Both the position numbers and the translations under genes were made by a program. The notes under the pieces are model-generated. The model made no database searches and had not been told where the DNA came from. It saw only the letters and a list, made by a program, of their open reading frames with translations. A stretch of DNA of 15,374 bases from positions 1 through 15,374 of the forward strand of contig JBKHBT010000079.1 in the NCBI GenBank assembly GCA_046542255.1, given 5' to 3'. The first letter of the stretch is position 1. Each line of letters starts with the position of its first letter. Positions 9,801 through 15,374 of the stretch are shown piece after piece. Origin of the DNA: JBKHBT01 sp046542255 (GTDB taxonomy: Bacteria > UBP14 > UBA6098 > JBKHBT01).

Positions 9801-12196
9801 AGCAGATAAGATGGCTTGTATCACATTTTGCGCCGATTGACCCTTCATCTATCGCTATCGAGGTATGTGGTGATGATTATGATATAACAGATAGCGAGCT
9901 TTCGCTATCTGGCGATACTATAATATGGAATATGCCCGGTTATTGGAGCGATGGCGATAGCTGCAGCTTCTCTCTGGAAAATGTTTGCGATACGCTCGGC
10001 CATTGCATAGAATCACCGGCATCTGGTGATGTAATAATAGACGGAAGGCCACCCTGGCTGACAGATATTATTCCTGAAACGGGAGGATTCATGGCCGAGG
10101 ACACAGCAGTTTCTTTCTCGGCAACACTATATGACTCGATTTGCGAAGGCGAAGATTTCATGGACTCGCTTGTCCTGGATATTTTCACAGAAGGCGGACA
10201 TAGCCATATCGTAGAAATCGATTTGCCGACTGGTGATATTGGATGGAGTGGTATGGATTCCATTAATTGCTGCATTTATCTCGCTGATGATTGTGCCGAT
10301 TATTGCGAGCCGAATGATACATCCTATTGCTGGCAATATGAATCATATTCCGGCGCACCGATTGGCGAGATTGTCCTGCCGCGCGATGTTAATTCCGATG
10401 GACGGATTATTTCTGCTTGCTCTGACCAGGGAGTAAGGTTCATTATAACCGATCCCGCTGGAATGATGGATACAGGCATTCGCTTTACAGTAAATGGGGT
10501 AGAGTACACCGAGGCCGATGGCGGTGTTAGTTTTGCTGATTCGGCTACTTTGATAGTCGATTGGCTGCCGTCTTCGCCATGGCCAAGTGGGCAGGTTGTC
10601 GATATTGCGCTTCTGGATGCTATGAATATTCATGGTGTTCATCTTGCAAGCATAGTCGATCATAGCTATATAATAGATACGGATGCTCCAGATGTTATTT
10701 ATAATGGGCCAGTCGGAATAGTATATCATGACAGCGCATTTATCCAAATCGATGTCGAAGACCGTATATGTGATACCGAAGATATAGTTATCGATTCGGT
10801 TATAGTCGAGACGACCGTTTCTGGAATGCGGATTAATTTCGGGAATGGCGAAACCTCAGTCGATACTGCATTGCATGGTTTCGAGAATGGTGATATTGTA
10901 ACAGTCCATGCCTGGGTGCGCGATGGCTGTGCCGATACTTGCGGATTCAATGATACTCTTGCTATCTATGATTTCGAGATCGACCATGGCTTAATTAGCG
11001 CCAGAGTGATTCCGCCAATAGATACACCTGAAACAATCATCTCGGCCTGCGATGACCAGGAACTTCGATGGTTTATCAATTCAGAGTTTGAAATCGATGA
11101 ATCTTCTATCGATGGATTTGTCGAAGAATTCAGTCTTGCAATCGATGAACCGCATTTGTTTATATCCGGCGATACAATGATTTTCAACCCCGATAATGGA
11201 TTTTTCGAGTCTGGTGTTTATGAATATTGCCTGGTAAACCTTTGTGATACTTTTGGCGCATGTATCGATGAACCTGTTTGCGATTCGATAATTATCGATT
11301 TGGATGCTCCAATATTTTCGATGATATCGCCGTCAGAAGATATATCCAATCAAATGCCGGAGATTTCAGTCCATATCGCAGATTCGATTAGTGGATTAAC
11401 AGACGATGGCATTTCGATGATGGTTAATGGCGATTCTGTATCGGCGAATTGGAATGGAGAAATTCTTCGCTTCCGTCCCGATTATGAATTTGCTTGTGGC
11501 AGCAGAGTCGATGTCTGTATCGAAGCATTTGATAATCCGCATATCTGTGATGCTAATTTCGGCGACACTTGTTGGGTCTTCGATATCACATGCCAGCCTA
11601 ATATTGTAGCAGAAGATCCGATACTCGACCCCGAAAGTGGCCTTACAGAAGGCGATAGCGTACTATTTAGCGGAAGAGTTTCAAATAGTGATATCGCCGA
11701 TATTGCCGGCTTCTCGGTTGGCATTTACCTAAATGGCGAGCTTGTATATACTTATGATATACCTGCTATGGCAGCCGATACTTCGGATATTGTCGAATAC
11801 CTCATCGATGATATAGCAGCAGGAAGCCACCTGTTATGCCTTCGCGCCGATGATGGCAATACAATAGATGAGTCGAATGAATATGATAATGAGATTTGTA
11901 TAGAATTCACCGTTTCTGATGCGCTTTGCGATGCCCATCCGAATCCATTTACGCCAAATGGTGACGGAATCTACGATATCGCTATATTCGAATATCCGGG
12001 AATGGGCGGCTCTTCCAGTAATCAGATAGAGATATATGATGTTCAGAATCGTCTTATCAAAAGCCTCGGCTCCGGACAAAAAACCTGGGACGGCCGCGAT
12101 GAATCTGGCAAGGCCATGCCGAAGGGAGTCTATATATACCTTGTGCGGGATGGAGATGATGTCAAATGTCATGGAACAATTTATATCGCACGATAG
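3884..12196 (+). CDS. giant secreted multi-Ig repeat protein with type B sorting-like C-terminus
   Basis: Predicted 2770-residue surface adhesin or stalk protein. Order: signal peptide (1-20); Ig/Fn3-like module (30-135); beta-propeller (about 140-390) with blade motifs EGITWDG, QGIEYYDGWLW and EGLTFDG; Cys-rich Ig-like modules (390-705) including a degenerate first unit at about 505; nine tandem units of 204-215 residues (711 to about 2570), most opening with PIDxNGDGRVI; a CARDB-like domain (about 2570-2680, ending ESNEYDNE); and a C-terminal module (2680-2770) with NPFTPNGDG, IEIYD, WDGRDESGK and PKGVYIY. That module resembles type B T9SS sorting domains; FlgD-like Ig folds look similar, so secretion by T9SS is inferred. 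The protein is very acidic and Cys-rich, and no lysine was found between K327 and K2726. Its stop overlaps the ribosome-binding site of the OmpA-fusion gene, so the two are probably cotranslated. No enzymatic domain is recognised and the ligand is unknown. Confidence 0.93.
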   Translation: MNKRLFLLILLIMPLLILAIQNDESLEFYSNEGLQSIMSPMDCPSVFDISAIEETFCDGVNIVTVCYSIFDADGDDINVEFNLEHAGTTVVPTTIVDDVPGFPGPNLGLLPSGDYCFNWYMSTDAPGMESCDFDFHINIDNETADILNVTDSFSIVDAEGITWDGTALWVTGSYWTGESTMVYRIDPISYDTLHSCVLHRDGYFADACWHDGNIYTIGANGGGTGSGVAGNIYVFDPYTCALIDSSDSPIFTGRFGQGIEYYDGWLWCNNTLGEVWRVDPITLTPNPSTPYMNVSDIYAATHGGAELFPDGLPDAIEFELGSMWFLKNPDSGINNILFRFDLDGNFIQEYVLPSSGSHGPEGLTFDGSCFWYTDHSDDQVYRVCLGGCRDSITDYDVCLDSRNPDVELYCPPFDSITVGENIHLTWDIDDMNFTEPCSIRLSGCGYDTSFTGSFSTADFDLPYAFATCPEVWIHLIAQDTYCNWGSDSCMIYPRAIWEVTHRTPPPPDSGYIACEGQQIIFRIDHTCPIDWGASELIIDGSDSYTLTDPEITFDDSIMTFAPAADYWPSGSHTFRFIVSDDCGNSYDETFEVDFDFERPDIYGFAPVDTFLSLDSVQIGFVLQDNFSGIGDVSVTINSDCGTVIYNMLDLTSMPTALGDSFTTPNYYCEGTNTICVTAEDSPYICGPNDTTFCWEYIVPPPGEVIAEVAVPIDDNGDGRVITNCENQYIAWYIDSDYEIEPTTLSVTVCGIDYFYPDPHLDYRNDTLYYIPDASWSHGDSCGFCINTAEDIIGTELTEPACGYLVYDGTPPELVSRIPAIDSIFGTSETFDAEFMEEICDEAFIDSIWVTTSISRIAFRADTFPFTVDSFVDGDEVRVCAYVHDECADYCGINSGRICWNYEVMTGGPTGYVIEPIDENGDGRVITACTTQVITIALYDEYGMDPFGDFRLFIEELDRYFREEDLDITMGGSGESLYVSLDIGVYGEDWLDIDGGYVHFTLDSAFDVYGLGLIEPIRDSFLVDFSPPELSDMSPTSSVFDSTVTITATAIDDVCPTALIDSLVATVYPGSREIRIRASTGDVVGLENGDSIHVCAYAHDQCHDYCGDHQTEICWSFGAHLGDINAEVVYPVDENHDMRVISTCPDQPIAWYIDHSDDMVLSEFYVNVNGRLYNYPSHLEFIDDTLYFSPSMPYSHGDTVEFYVDHMEDDIRTMADSIGYGRVIIDLSPPDINIISGPEDGDIINSSSISGLFHAVDDYCTSEMMDSIRITSSEGRDTLLTTDSYNLDGLVDGEIIQVCAYANQSCQDYSCIDTTGQNCLEFEVMLGSISADIILPIDENSDGRVITTCDEQQIIWEIGHDYSLVESTIVVTVDGERYEFPEHLTLDTGLLTFIPTEPFMDGDSIYFCLDSVMDESGVWLPSPICGSFIVDLEPPIIYNTSGPMPGGTYYSPILTGSVAAFDSICGPLDIDSMRVYNHTTGYDTFFIADSFSVGGFSDGDSGEVCAWTDADCADYECLENSMHYCYSVFFEIADLSAEILEPIDLNGDSRVITTCDNQEIRWLLNSEHDIDEGSIIIEIEETEFTFPEDMHISGDTLIYEPPALYVHNDTINFCLLEIADTLGSLISAPVCGSFIVDLDAPEIASASPGDGDVIHSDSIEIDLAFEDDICDSIFAVDEITITSSVSDISEEAMDYPISIDGLEDGDTVRVCTIVSDGCADYCLANIDTVCIEFYVGLGEPICDIIAPADRNMDGRIISACDDMGFMLRLYDSHGMSDENIHFTVNDVDHYESDFSELFYDPDSTTIFGIFEPTRAWESGEWVIIEVDSAQNNIGDNLIFPAIDSFMVDTEGPNFIVAGIPDTLFMPYTTIIADVYDSICGTDINLDSMVIHIEPGGLHINRGSEWSDTTITGLSDGDVLEICFHASDACADTCSFNSTDTCLNTYISISEITAELIEPIDLNGDGRVISTCEGQQIRWLVSHFAPIDPSSIAIEVCGDDYDITDSELSLSGDTIIWNMPGYWSDGDSCSFSLENVCDTLGHCIESPASGDVIIDGRPPWLTDIIPETGGFMAEDTAVSFSATLYDSICEGEDFMDSLVLDIFTEGGHSHIVEIDLPTGDIGWSGMDSINCCIYLADDCADYCEPNDTSYCWQYESYSGAPIGEIVLPRDVNSDGRIISACSDQGVRFIITDPAGMMDTGIRFTVNGVEYTEADGGVSFADSATLIVDWLPSSPWPSGQVVDIALLDAMNIHGVHLASIVDHSYIIDTDAPDVIYNGPVGIVYHDSAFIQIDVEDRICDTEDIVIDSVIVETTVSGMRINFGNGETSVDTALHGFENGDIVTVHAWVRDGCADTCGFNDTLAIYDFEIDHGLISARVIPPIDTPETIISACDDQELRWFINSEFEIDESSIDGFVEEFSLAIDEPHLFISGDTMIFNPDNGFFESGVYEYCLVNLCDTFGACIDEPVCDSIIIDLDAPIFSMISPSEDISNQMPEISVHIADSISGLTDDGISMMVNGDSVSANWNGEILRFRPDYEFACGSRVDVCIEAFDNPHICDANFGDTCWVFDITCQPNIVAEDPILDPESGLTEGDSVLFSGRVSNSDIADIAGFSVGIYLNGELVYTYDIPAMAADTSDIVEYLIDDIAAGSHLLCLRADDGNTIDESNEYDNEICIEFTVSDALCDAHPNPFTPNGDGIYDIAIFEYPGMGGSSSNQIEIYDVQNRLIKSLGSGQKTWDGRDESGKAMPKGVYIYLVRDGDDVKCHGTIYIAR
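6014..11590 (+). repeat. nine tandem coding units of about 210 residues
   Basis: Units begin (at the codon for the P of PID, PVD, PAD or PRD) at 6014, 6626, 7271, 7886, 8504, 9119, 9752, 10379 and 11015, giving spacings of 612, 645, 615, 618, 615, 633, 627 and 636 bases. Each unit looks like two Ig-like halves. The first has the DxNxDGR(V/I)I loop, CxxQ, and a (C)GxF(I/L)VD end. The second has a D-x-(I/V/Y)-C...D-S block, a DGD turn, CADYC and a closing Cys. Units 2, 6 and 8 share a YDxxGM-type sequence; the rest have an (I)xW(Y/L/F)(I/L) sequence. Unit 9 lacks the NGDGR part. Nucleotide identity is low except locally, for example in the openings of units 5 and 7. Confidence 0.9.
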
Positions 12197-12200
12197 GAGG
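12195..12200 (+). promoter_or_regulatory. ribosome-binding site overlapping the upstream stop codon
   Basis: AGGAGG overlaps the TAG stop (12194-12196) of the giant gene and lies seven bases before the ATG at 12208. This suggests translational coupling. It favours 12208 over the overlapping in-frame ATG at 12166, which has no such site. Confidence 0.75.
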
Positions 12201-12207
12201 GATTAGG

Positions 12208-15171
12208 ATGAGACTTTATAAAACAATATTAGGTTTGAATAAGAAATACCGACCCTCAAGCGCATACAACCTAAACAGCCATTGTCTGAACAGCGATTGC
12301 TTGCAATCGCGTGTCGAAGACAAAAATAATCCATCAATTGGCAAAACAGCAAAGAGCATTTTATATAATAATTTGGAATTCAAGCTCGAAGATTTGGAAG
12401 AAAGCGGCCATCAAACTTCCTCGAAGAGCGAGAACCATTGGCGCGAGAATGAAAATAGCAGTTGGTTATCAATGCTAAGTTTTCGATTTGTTTTTGCTTT
12501 AATTCTGATGCTTTTTATATCAAGCTTTGCCTTTGCACAGGTCGATGCCGCTTTGATAGATATCTATCCTGCGCTTTCTTTAGAGAATCCTTCCTATGAT
12601 TCAAGAGGGCTAAAGTGGTATGCGGATTTCTATCGTCCCTATGCCGGAATCGATGATATGATCTATAGTGGTGGTTTGATCGGTAAATATGGCTTTAGTG
12701 CGAAATCTTCAGCATTGCTCGCTATCGATTATTTCAGCTCGGATATGTACTATCGCGCTAGTATCGGTGCTGGTTTTGGTATGAATTTCGGAAAATTTGC
12801 CATCGGCGCTACGCCAAGAATAATCCTCGATGGCTTCAATAGCAGGAATTTCCATCGCACTGGTGATGAGACGGTAATTGACCCTTATTTTGCAAATGGC
12901 GAGTCTCAGAATGGTTTCACCGCCGATTTTGGGGCAAGCTATACTATGAATTTCGGCCATTTTGGAGTCTATGGGAAGAACCTTCTGCCAGTCGATCTTT
13001 CGCCAGAAGTTCCGGAGCGTGATGCAATAGAACCGCTCCTGTCATTAGCATCGAAACATCCCATATACGGTGGTTTTCTCAATCTTGGCATTGCCTATGA
13101 CCTTGCTGCTCCAGACGGCAAAGAATTGGATTTCTCTTTCGGATATACTCGAAATATCTATAGCATAGTCGGCCTTGCAGCATCATATGATATTTCCCGC
13201 TCGCTTCTGGATGCTGGAATTTCGATAGAAATTTTGGATAATCTCGCTCTTGGTTATACTTTCGAATATCCAATGACAAATGTCTCGAAGGTCGCAACAT
13301 CGCATAGGATTGCGCTTGCTGGTTCAGCATTGCCATATCGCCCGAAACCGAATCTAACGATATCTATTGAATCGCCGGCCAAGAGAGTCGATGCCGGAGA
13401 GACTACTGTAATCCTTGCGAAGGTTTCTAACTATGAGCAGCCGCTACCCGGGCCAGCGCGAGTGGTTGTTTTTGCCGGTTCGGAGATTATCGAAGATCAA
13501 ACCATACAAATCGAGCAGGGAAAAACCGAAAGCATTAGAATTCAGGTAAATCAGCAGGAGCCAACAGACTACTTAGCTGTTGTTGACTATGACGATGAAA
13601 TTCGCGAAACAAATGAAAATGACAATCGCGATATGCTAAGTATAGGTATCAGGCAGAAGCCGATTTTGTGTAATCTCAAGGTAACACCCAATGAGCTTCA
13701 TCTGACAAATATCACCTATACCTATCAGGACCATAGCATGGTACCTGTGGTTTTCTTCGATCATGAAAGCTCTCTTCTCGATGATCGCTTCGATTTCCTT
13801 ATGGATGTCATAGCAGAGAGGATAGAGAACAATCCCGATGTACTTTTGGATATCGCGGGTTATGTTACCGATGAGGAATTCCGCAGTACACTTCCCGACA
13901 GGCGCGCTATTGCAGTTTTAGATGCAATTTTGGATAGGATCCCCAAAGAGGAGCACGATGATATCCGTGAGCGCATCGATATCGTGATTCCTGAAGATAC
14001 TACTGCTCTGGCAGTTCCCAAATATGGCGCATCGGTCGGCGATACGGCTCTGCTTCAGGCCGAGAACAGACGGGCCGAAATTTTCGCTGACATCAAGCTT
14101 GATATGCGTAAAGATGTCTCCTATGGCGAGAACCCGAAATATGATTATCGAATTATGAAAGATATGATGCGCCGAAATCCCGATTTGGTAATCGTAATAG
14201 CTGCCAACAATAAAGAAGGCAATATGGAACTCGCAATGGATGAGGCATTCCGCCTGAAAAGGCAACTCGTATCGGAACTGGGCGAGGATATGCAGCATCG
14301 CGTCTATCCATCAGTTGCCAGGATGACTGGTGATGCTAATGAAAGCGAAATTTTCCTATCGCCAGAAGGCATTTTATATCAACCTTATGTATTTGCCGGC
14401 TCTCGCGAAACCGACCCGGATACGATACCAAAAGCCCGGATTATGTTAACTTATGAAGGCACGGTACTCGGCTGGTCTATCGAGGCAATCGAAGAAGAGA
14501 CGGGAGAGTATCTTGGCGAAGTCGCAAAAGGCCAGGGCGCACCGCCCAAATCCATCAGATGGGACTTTAGCTCGGACAGGGGCGAACTTCTACCAATCGG
14601 ACGGGCTGTTAGGCTCAGGATGATTATGCGTGGTACAAATGGATCTGTCGATACATGTGAGAATGAAAAGCCTATTGAGACCATAATTAAAGAAAAGGAG
14701 ATTTTCGACCAGAAGATGCTTCTTGTTCAGTTTGAATTTGACCGTCCGGCTGCACAATCGAGGTATCTCGAAGACCGTCTCGAAGTGGTAGCGCAGAATA
14801 TCGTTGAACAGATCAAGCAATCGAAGCGGACGCGTATCGAGATAGAGGGACATACCGATATTATCGGCAAAACCGGCCGTAATCAGCAGCTTTCCTATGA
14901 ACGTGCGCAAGCTGTCGAAAGGCTCCTTCGAAATATAATAGCCAATATCGTAGAACTCCCATCGGATGGTAAACGTGACAGGGCATTGGACAAGTGGCTT
15001 GATAGACACAATGCCGAGATTGAAGCAATAGGCTATGGCGAAGAAAAACCGTTGGATGTCGAAGTCTATCGCCAGGGTTCTATGAAGAAGCTAATGATCG
15101 GGGATAATTCCCTACCAGAAGGCAGGAGAATAAATCGAAGTGTTATGGTCAAGGTTTGGGGCGAGCGGTAG
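12208..15171 (+). CDS. PorP/SprF-like barrel - CARDB - multi-OmpA fusion protein
   Basis: Predicted outer-membrane partner of the giant protein (987 residues from this start). Order: an 88-residue hydrophilic leader; a signal-peptide-like segment starting MLSFRFVFALILMLFISSFA and cut after AFA (89-109); a barrel region (about 110-372) with alternating aromatic and Gly strands and YPALSLENPSYD...FYRPYAG, resembling PorP/SprF proteins; CARDB (379-485, ending ETNENDN); a degenerate OmpA-like module (510-581, DIAGYVTDEEF...DRRA); a second possible one (636-706); a FlgD-like Ig module (736-815); and a full OmpA C-domain (837-987) with GHTDIIG and LSYERAQAV. In the last, D884 and R899 are 15 residues apart, the spacing of the peptidoglycan-binding Asp and Arg in E. 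coli OmpA. The start is uncertain: the ATG at 12472 fits the signal peptide better but lacks a ribosome-binding site. Lysine use is ordinary, unlike the giant protein. The OmpA domain is certain; the PorP/SprF assignment is by general resemblance. Confidence 0.88.
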   Translation: MRLYKTILGLNKKYRPSSAYNLNSHCLNSDCLQSRVEDKNNPSIGKTAKSILYNNLEFKLEDLEESGHQTSSKSENHWRENENSSWLSMLSFRFVFALILMLFISSFAFAQVDAALIDIYPALSLENPSYDSRGLKWYADFYRPYAGIDDMIYSGGLIGKYGFSAKSSALLAIDYFSSDMYYRASIGAGFGMNFGKFAIGATPRIILDGFNSRNFHRTGDETVIDPYFANGESQNGFTADFGASYTMNFGHFGVYGKNLLPVDLSPEVPERDAIEPLLSLASKHPIYGGFLNLGIAYDLAAPDGKELDFSFGYTRNIYSIVGLAASYDISRSLLDAGISIEILDNLALGYTFEYPMTNVSKVATSHRIALAGSALPYRPKPNLTISIESPAKRVDAGETTVILAKVSNYEQPLPGPARVVVFAGSEIIEDQTIQIEQGKTESIRIQVNQQEPTDYLAVVDYDDEIRETNENDNRDMLSIGIRQKPILCNLKVTPNELHLTNITYTYQDHSMVPVVFFDHESSLLDDRFDFLMDVIAERIENNPDVLLDIAGYVTDEEFRSTLPDRRAIAVLDAILDRIPKEEHDDIRERIDIVIPEDTTALAVPKYGASVGDTALLQAENRRAEIFADIKLDMRKDVSYGENPKYDYRIMKDMMRRNPDLVIVIAANNKEGNMELAMDEAFRLKRQLVSELGEDMQHRVYPSVARMTGDANESEIFLSPEGILYQPYVFAGSRETDPDTIPKARIMLTYEGTVLGWSIEAIEEETGEYLGEVAKGQGAPPKSIRWDFSSDRGELLPIGRAVRLRMIMRGTNGSVDTCENEKPIETIIKEKEIFDQKMLLVQFEFDRPAAQSRYLEDRLEVVAQNIVEQIKQSKRTRIEIEGHTDIIGKTGRNQQLSYERAQAVERLLRNIIANIVELPSDGKRDRALDKWLDRHNAEIEAIGYGEEKPLDVEVYRQGSMKKLMIGDNSLPEGRRINRSVMVKVWGER
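12283..12322. repeat. palindrome inside the N-terminal leader of the OmpA-fusion gene
   Basis: An 8-bp perfect inverted repeat (gcgattgc 12293-12300, gcaatcgc 12303-12310) is flanked by further matching arms (tgtct 12283-12287, agaca 12318-12322) with unequal bases between. The frame stays open through it, encoding LNSDCLQSRVED. It could be a small palindromic insertion tolerated in frame, or an RNA hairpin in the leader between the two genes. Confidence 0.6.
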
Positions 15172-15200
15172 TTTTAGCAGACATTGTGTATGTTTATGTA

Positions 15201-15219
15201 ATGTCAATGCTTTTGACAT
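15201..15219. repeat. hairpin after the operon
   Basis: A 7-bp perfect stem (atgtcaa 15201-15207, ttgacat 15213-15219) with a 5-base loop lies 30 bases after the stop at 15171. No T-run follows directly; the T10 run at 15287-15296 is about 70 bases on, behind only a 4-bp stem (gggt/accc, 15256-15267). It could help end transcription or protect the 3' end, but is not a standard intrinsic terminator. Confidence 0.3.
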
Positions 15220-15312
15220 AGCGGCTTACTGAACAAAAAGTGGTTGCTAAAATCGGGGTTAAGACCCTATATTATAAGATATTAACTTTTTTTTTTATGA
15301 TAGGAAATAAAA

Positions 15313-15374
15313 ATGCATAAAAAAACGCTGCCCAAAATGCAATTCTTATCACACAAAAAAACGGAAAACGCAAG
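15313..15374 (+). CDS. possible start of a further gene, cut by the window end
   Basis: An ATG at 15313 opens a frame of 20 codons beginning MHKKTLPKMQFLSHKKTENA that stays open to the last base. AGGA at 15302-15305 sits seven bases before it, an acceptable ribosome-binding site. The peptide is strongly basic and too short to recognise. The spacing of 141 bases from the operon stop leaves open whether it belongs to the same transcript. Confidence 0.3.
   Translation, partial: MHKKTLPKMQFLSHKKTENA

Noticed and set aside
5861..10747. Many open frames on the minus strand opposite the giant gene, some over 110 codons
   Set aside because: They arise because the Asp-rich plus strand uses GAT heavily, which reads as ATC (Ile) on the other strand, and the repeats extend the effect. 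They lack ribosome-binding sites and plausible protein composition.
6014..11590. CRISPR-like or satellite array
   Set aside because: The period is about 630 bases, the units are diverged at DNA level and the frame is open throughout, so these are protein-domain repeats.
15201..15296. Intrinsic terminator formed by the 15201-15219 hairpin and the T10 run at 15287-15296
   Set aside because: About 70 bases separate the stem from the T-run, and only a 4-bp stem lies nearer, so the standard architecture is not met.

Overview
The window suggests a Gram-negative bacterium of the FCB group or a related candidate phylum, but the exact phylum cannot be fixed from the sequence. Three things point there. 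A giant secreted protein ends in a module opening NPFTPNGDG and closing WDGRDESGK...PKGVYIY, which looks like the type B C-terminal sorting domains of type IX secretion (T9SS) cargo. The next gene encodes a PorP/SprF-like outer-membrane barrel fused to OmpA-type peptidoglycan-binding modules. Spacer repeats of the 'CATCC...AATCCTGG' and 'TTGAGCGTAGTTGAAGG' kinds also fit. Base composition is moderately AT-rich.

Layout. Positions 138-876 (minus) hold a wrecked IS1634-family transposase whose catalytic core has been deleted. Positions 877-1395 are non-coding and carry copy A of a dispersed repeat. proS, prolyl-tRNA synthetase with its editing insertion, occupies 1396-3150 (minus) and is the only housekeeping gene. 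Positions 3151-3883 are non-coding and hold the proS promoter, a small repeat-like patch, copy B of the dispersed repeat, and the promoter of the large operon. Positions 3884-12196 (plus) encode a 2770-residue exported protein: signal peptide, beta-propeller, Ig-like modules, nine tandem units of about 210 residues, a CARDB-like domain and the sorting-type C-terminus. Eleven bases later, 12208-15171 (plus) encodes a 987-residue barrel-CARDB-OmpA fusion. A further gene may begin at 15313 and run off the window.

How it fits together. The two large genes look like one translationally coupled operon: a giant surface adhesin or stalk protein followed by its outer-membrane partner. The pairing resembles a type B T9SS cargo with its SprF-like partner, as in the SprB/SprF arrangement of gliding Bacteroidota. 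Here the partner also carries a CARDB domain and up to three OmpA-like modules, so it could display the adhesin and hold it to peptidoglycan. The most striking unannotated signal is compositional: the giant protein has no lysine codon over about 2400 residues, while it is rich in Asp and in patterned Cys.
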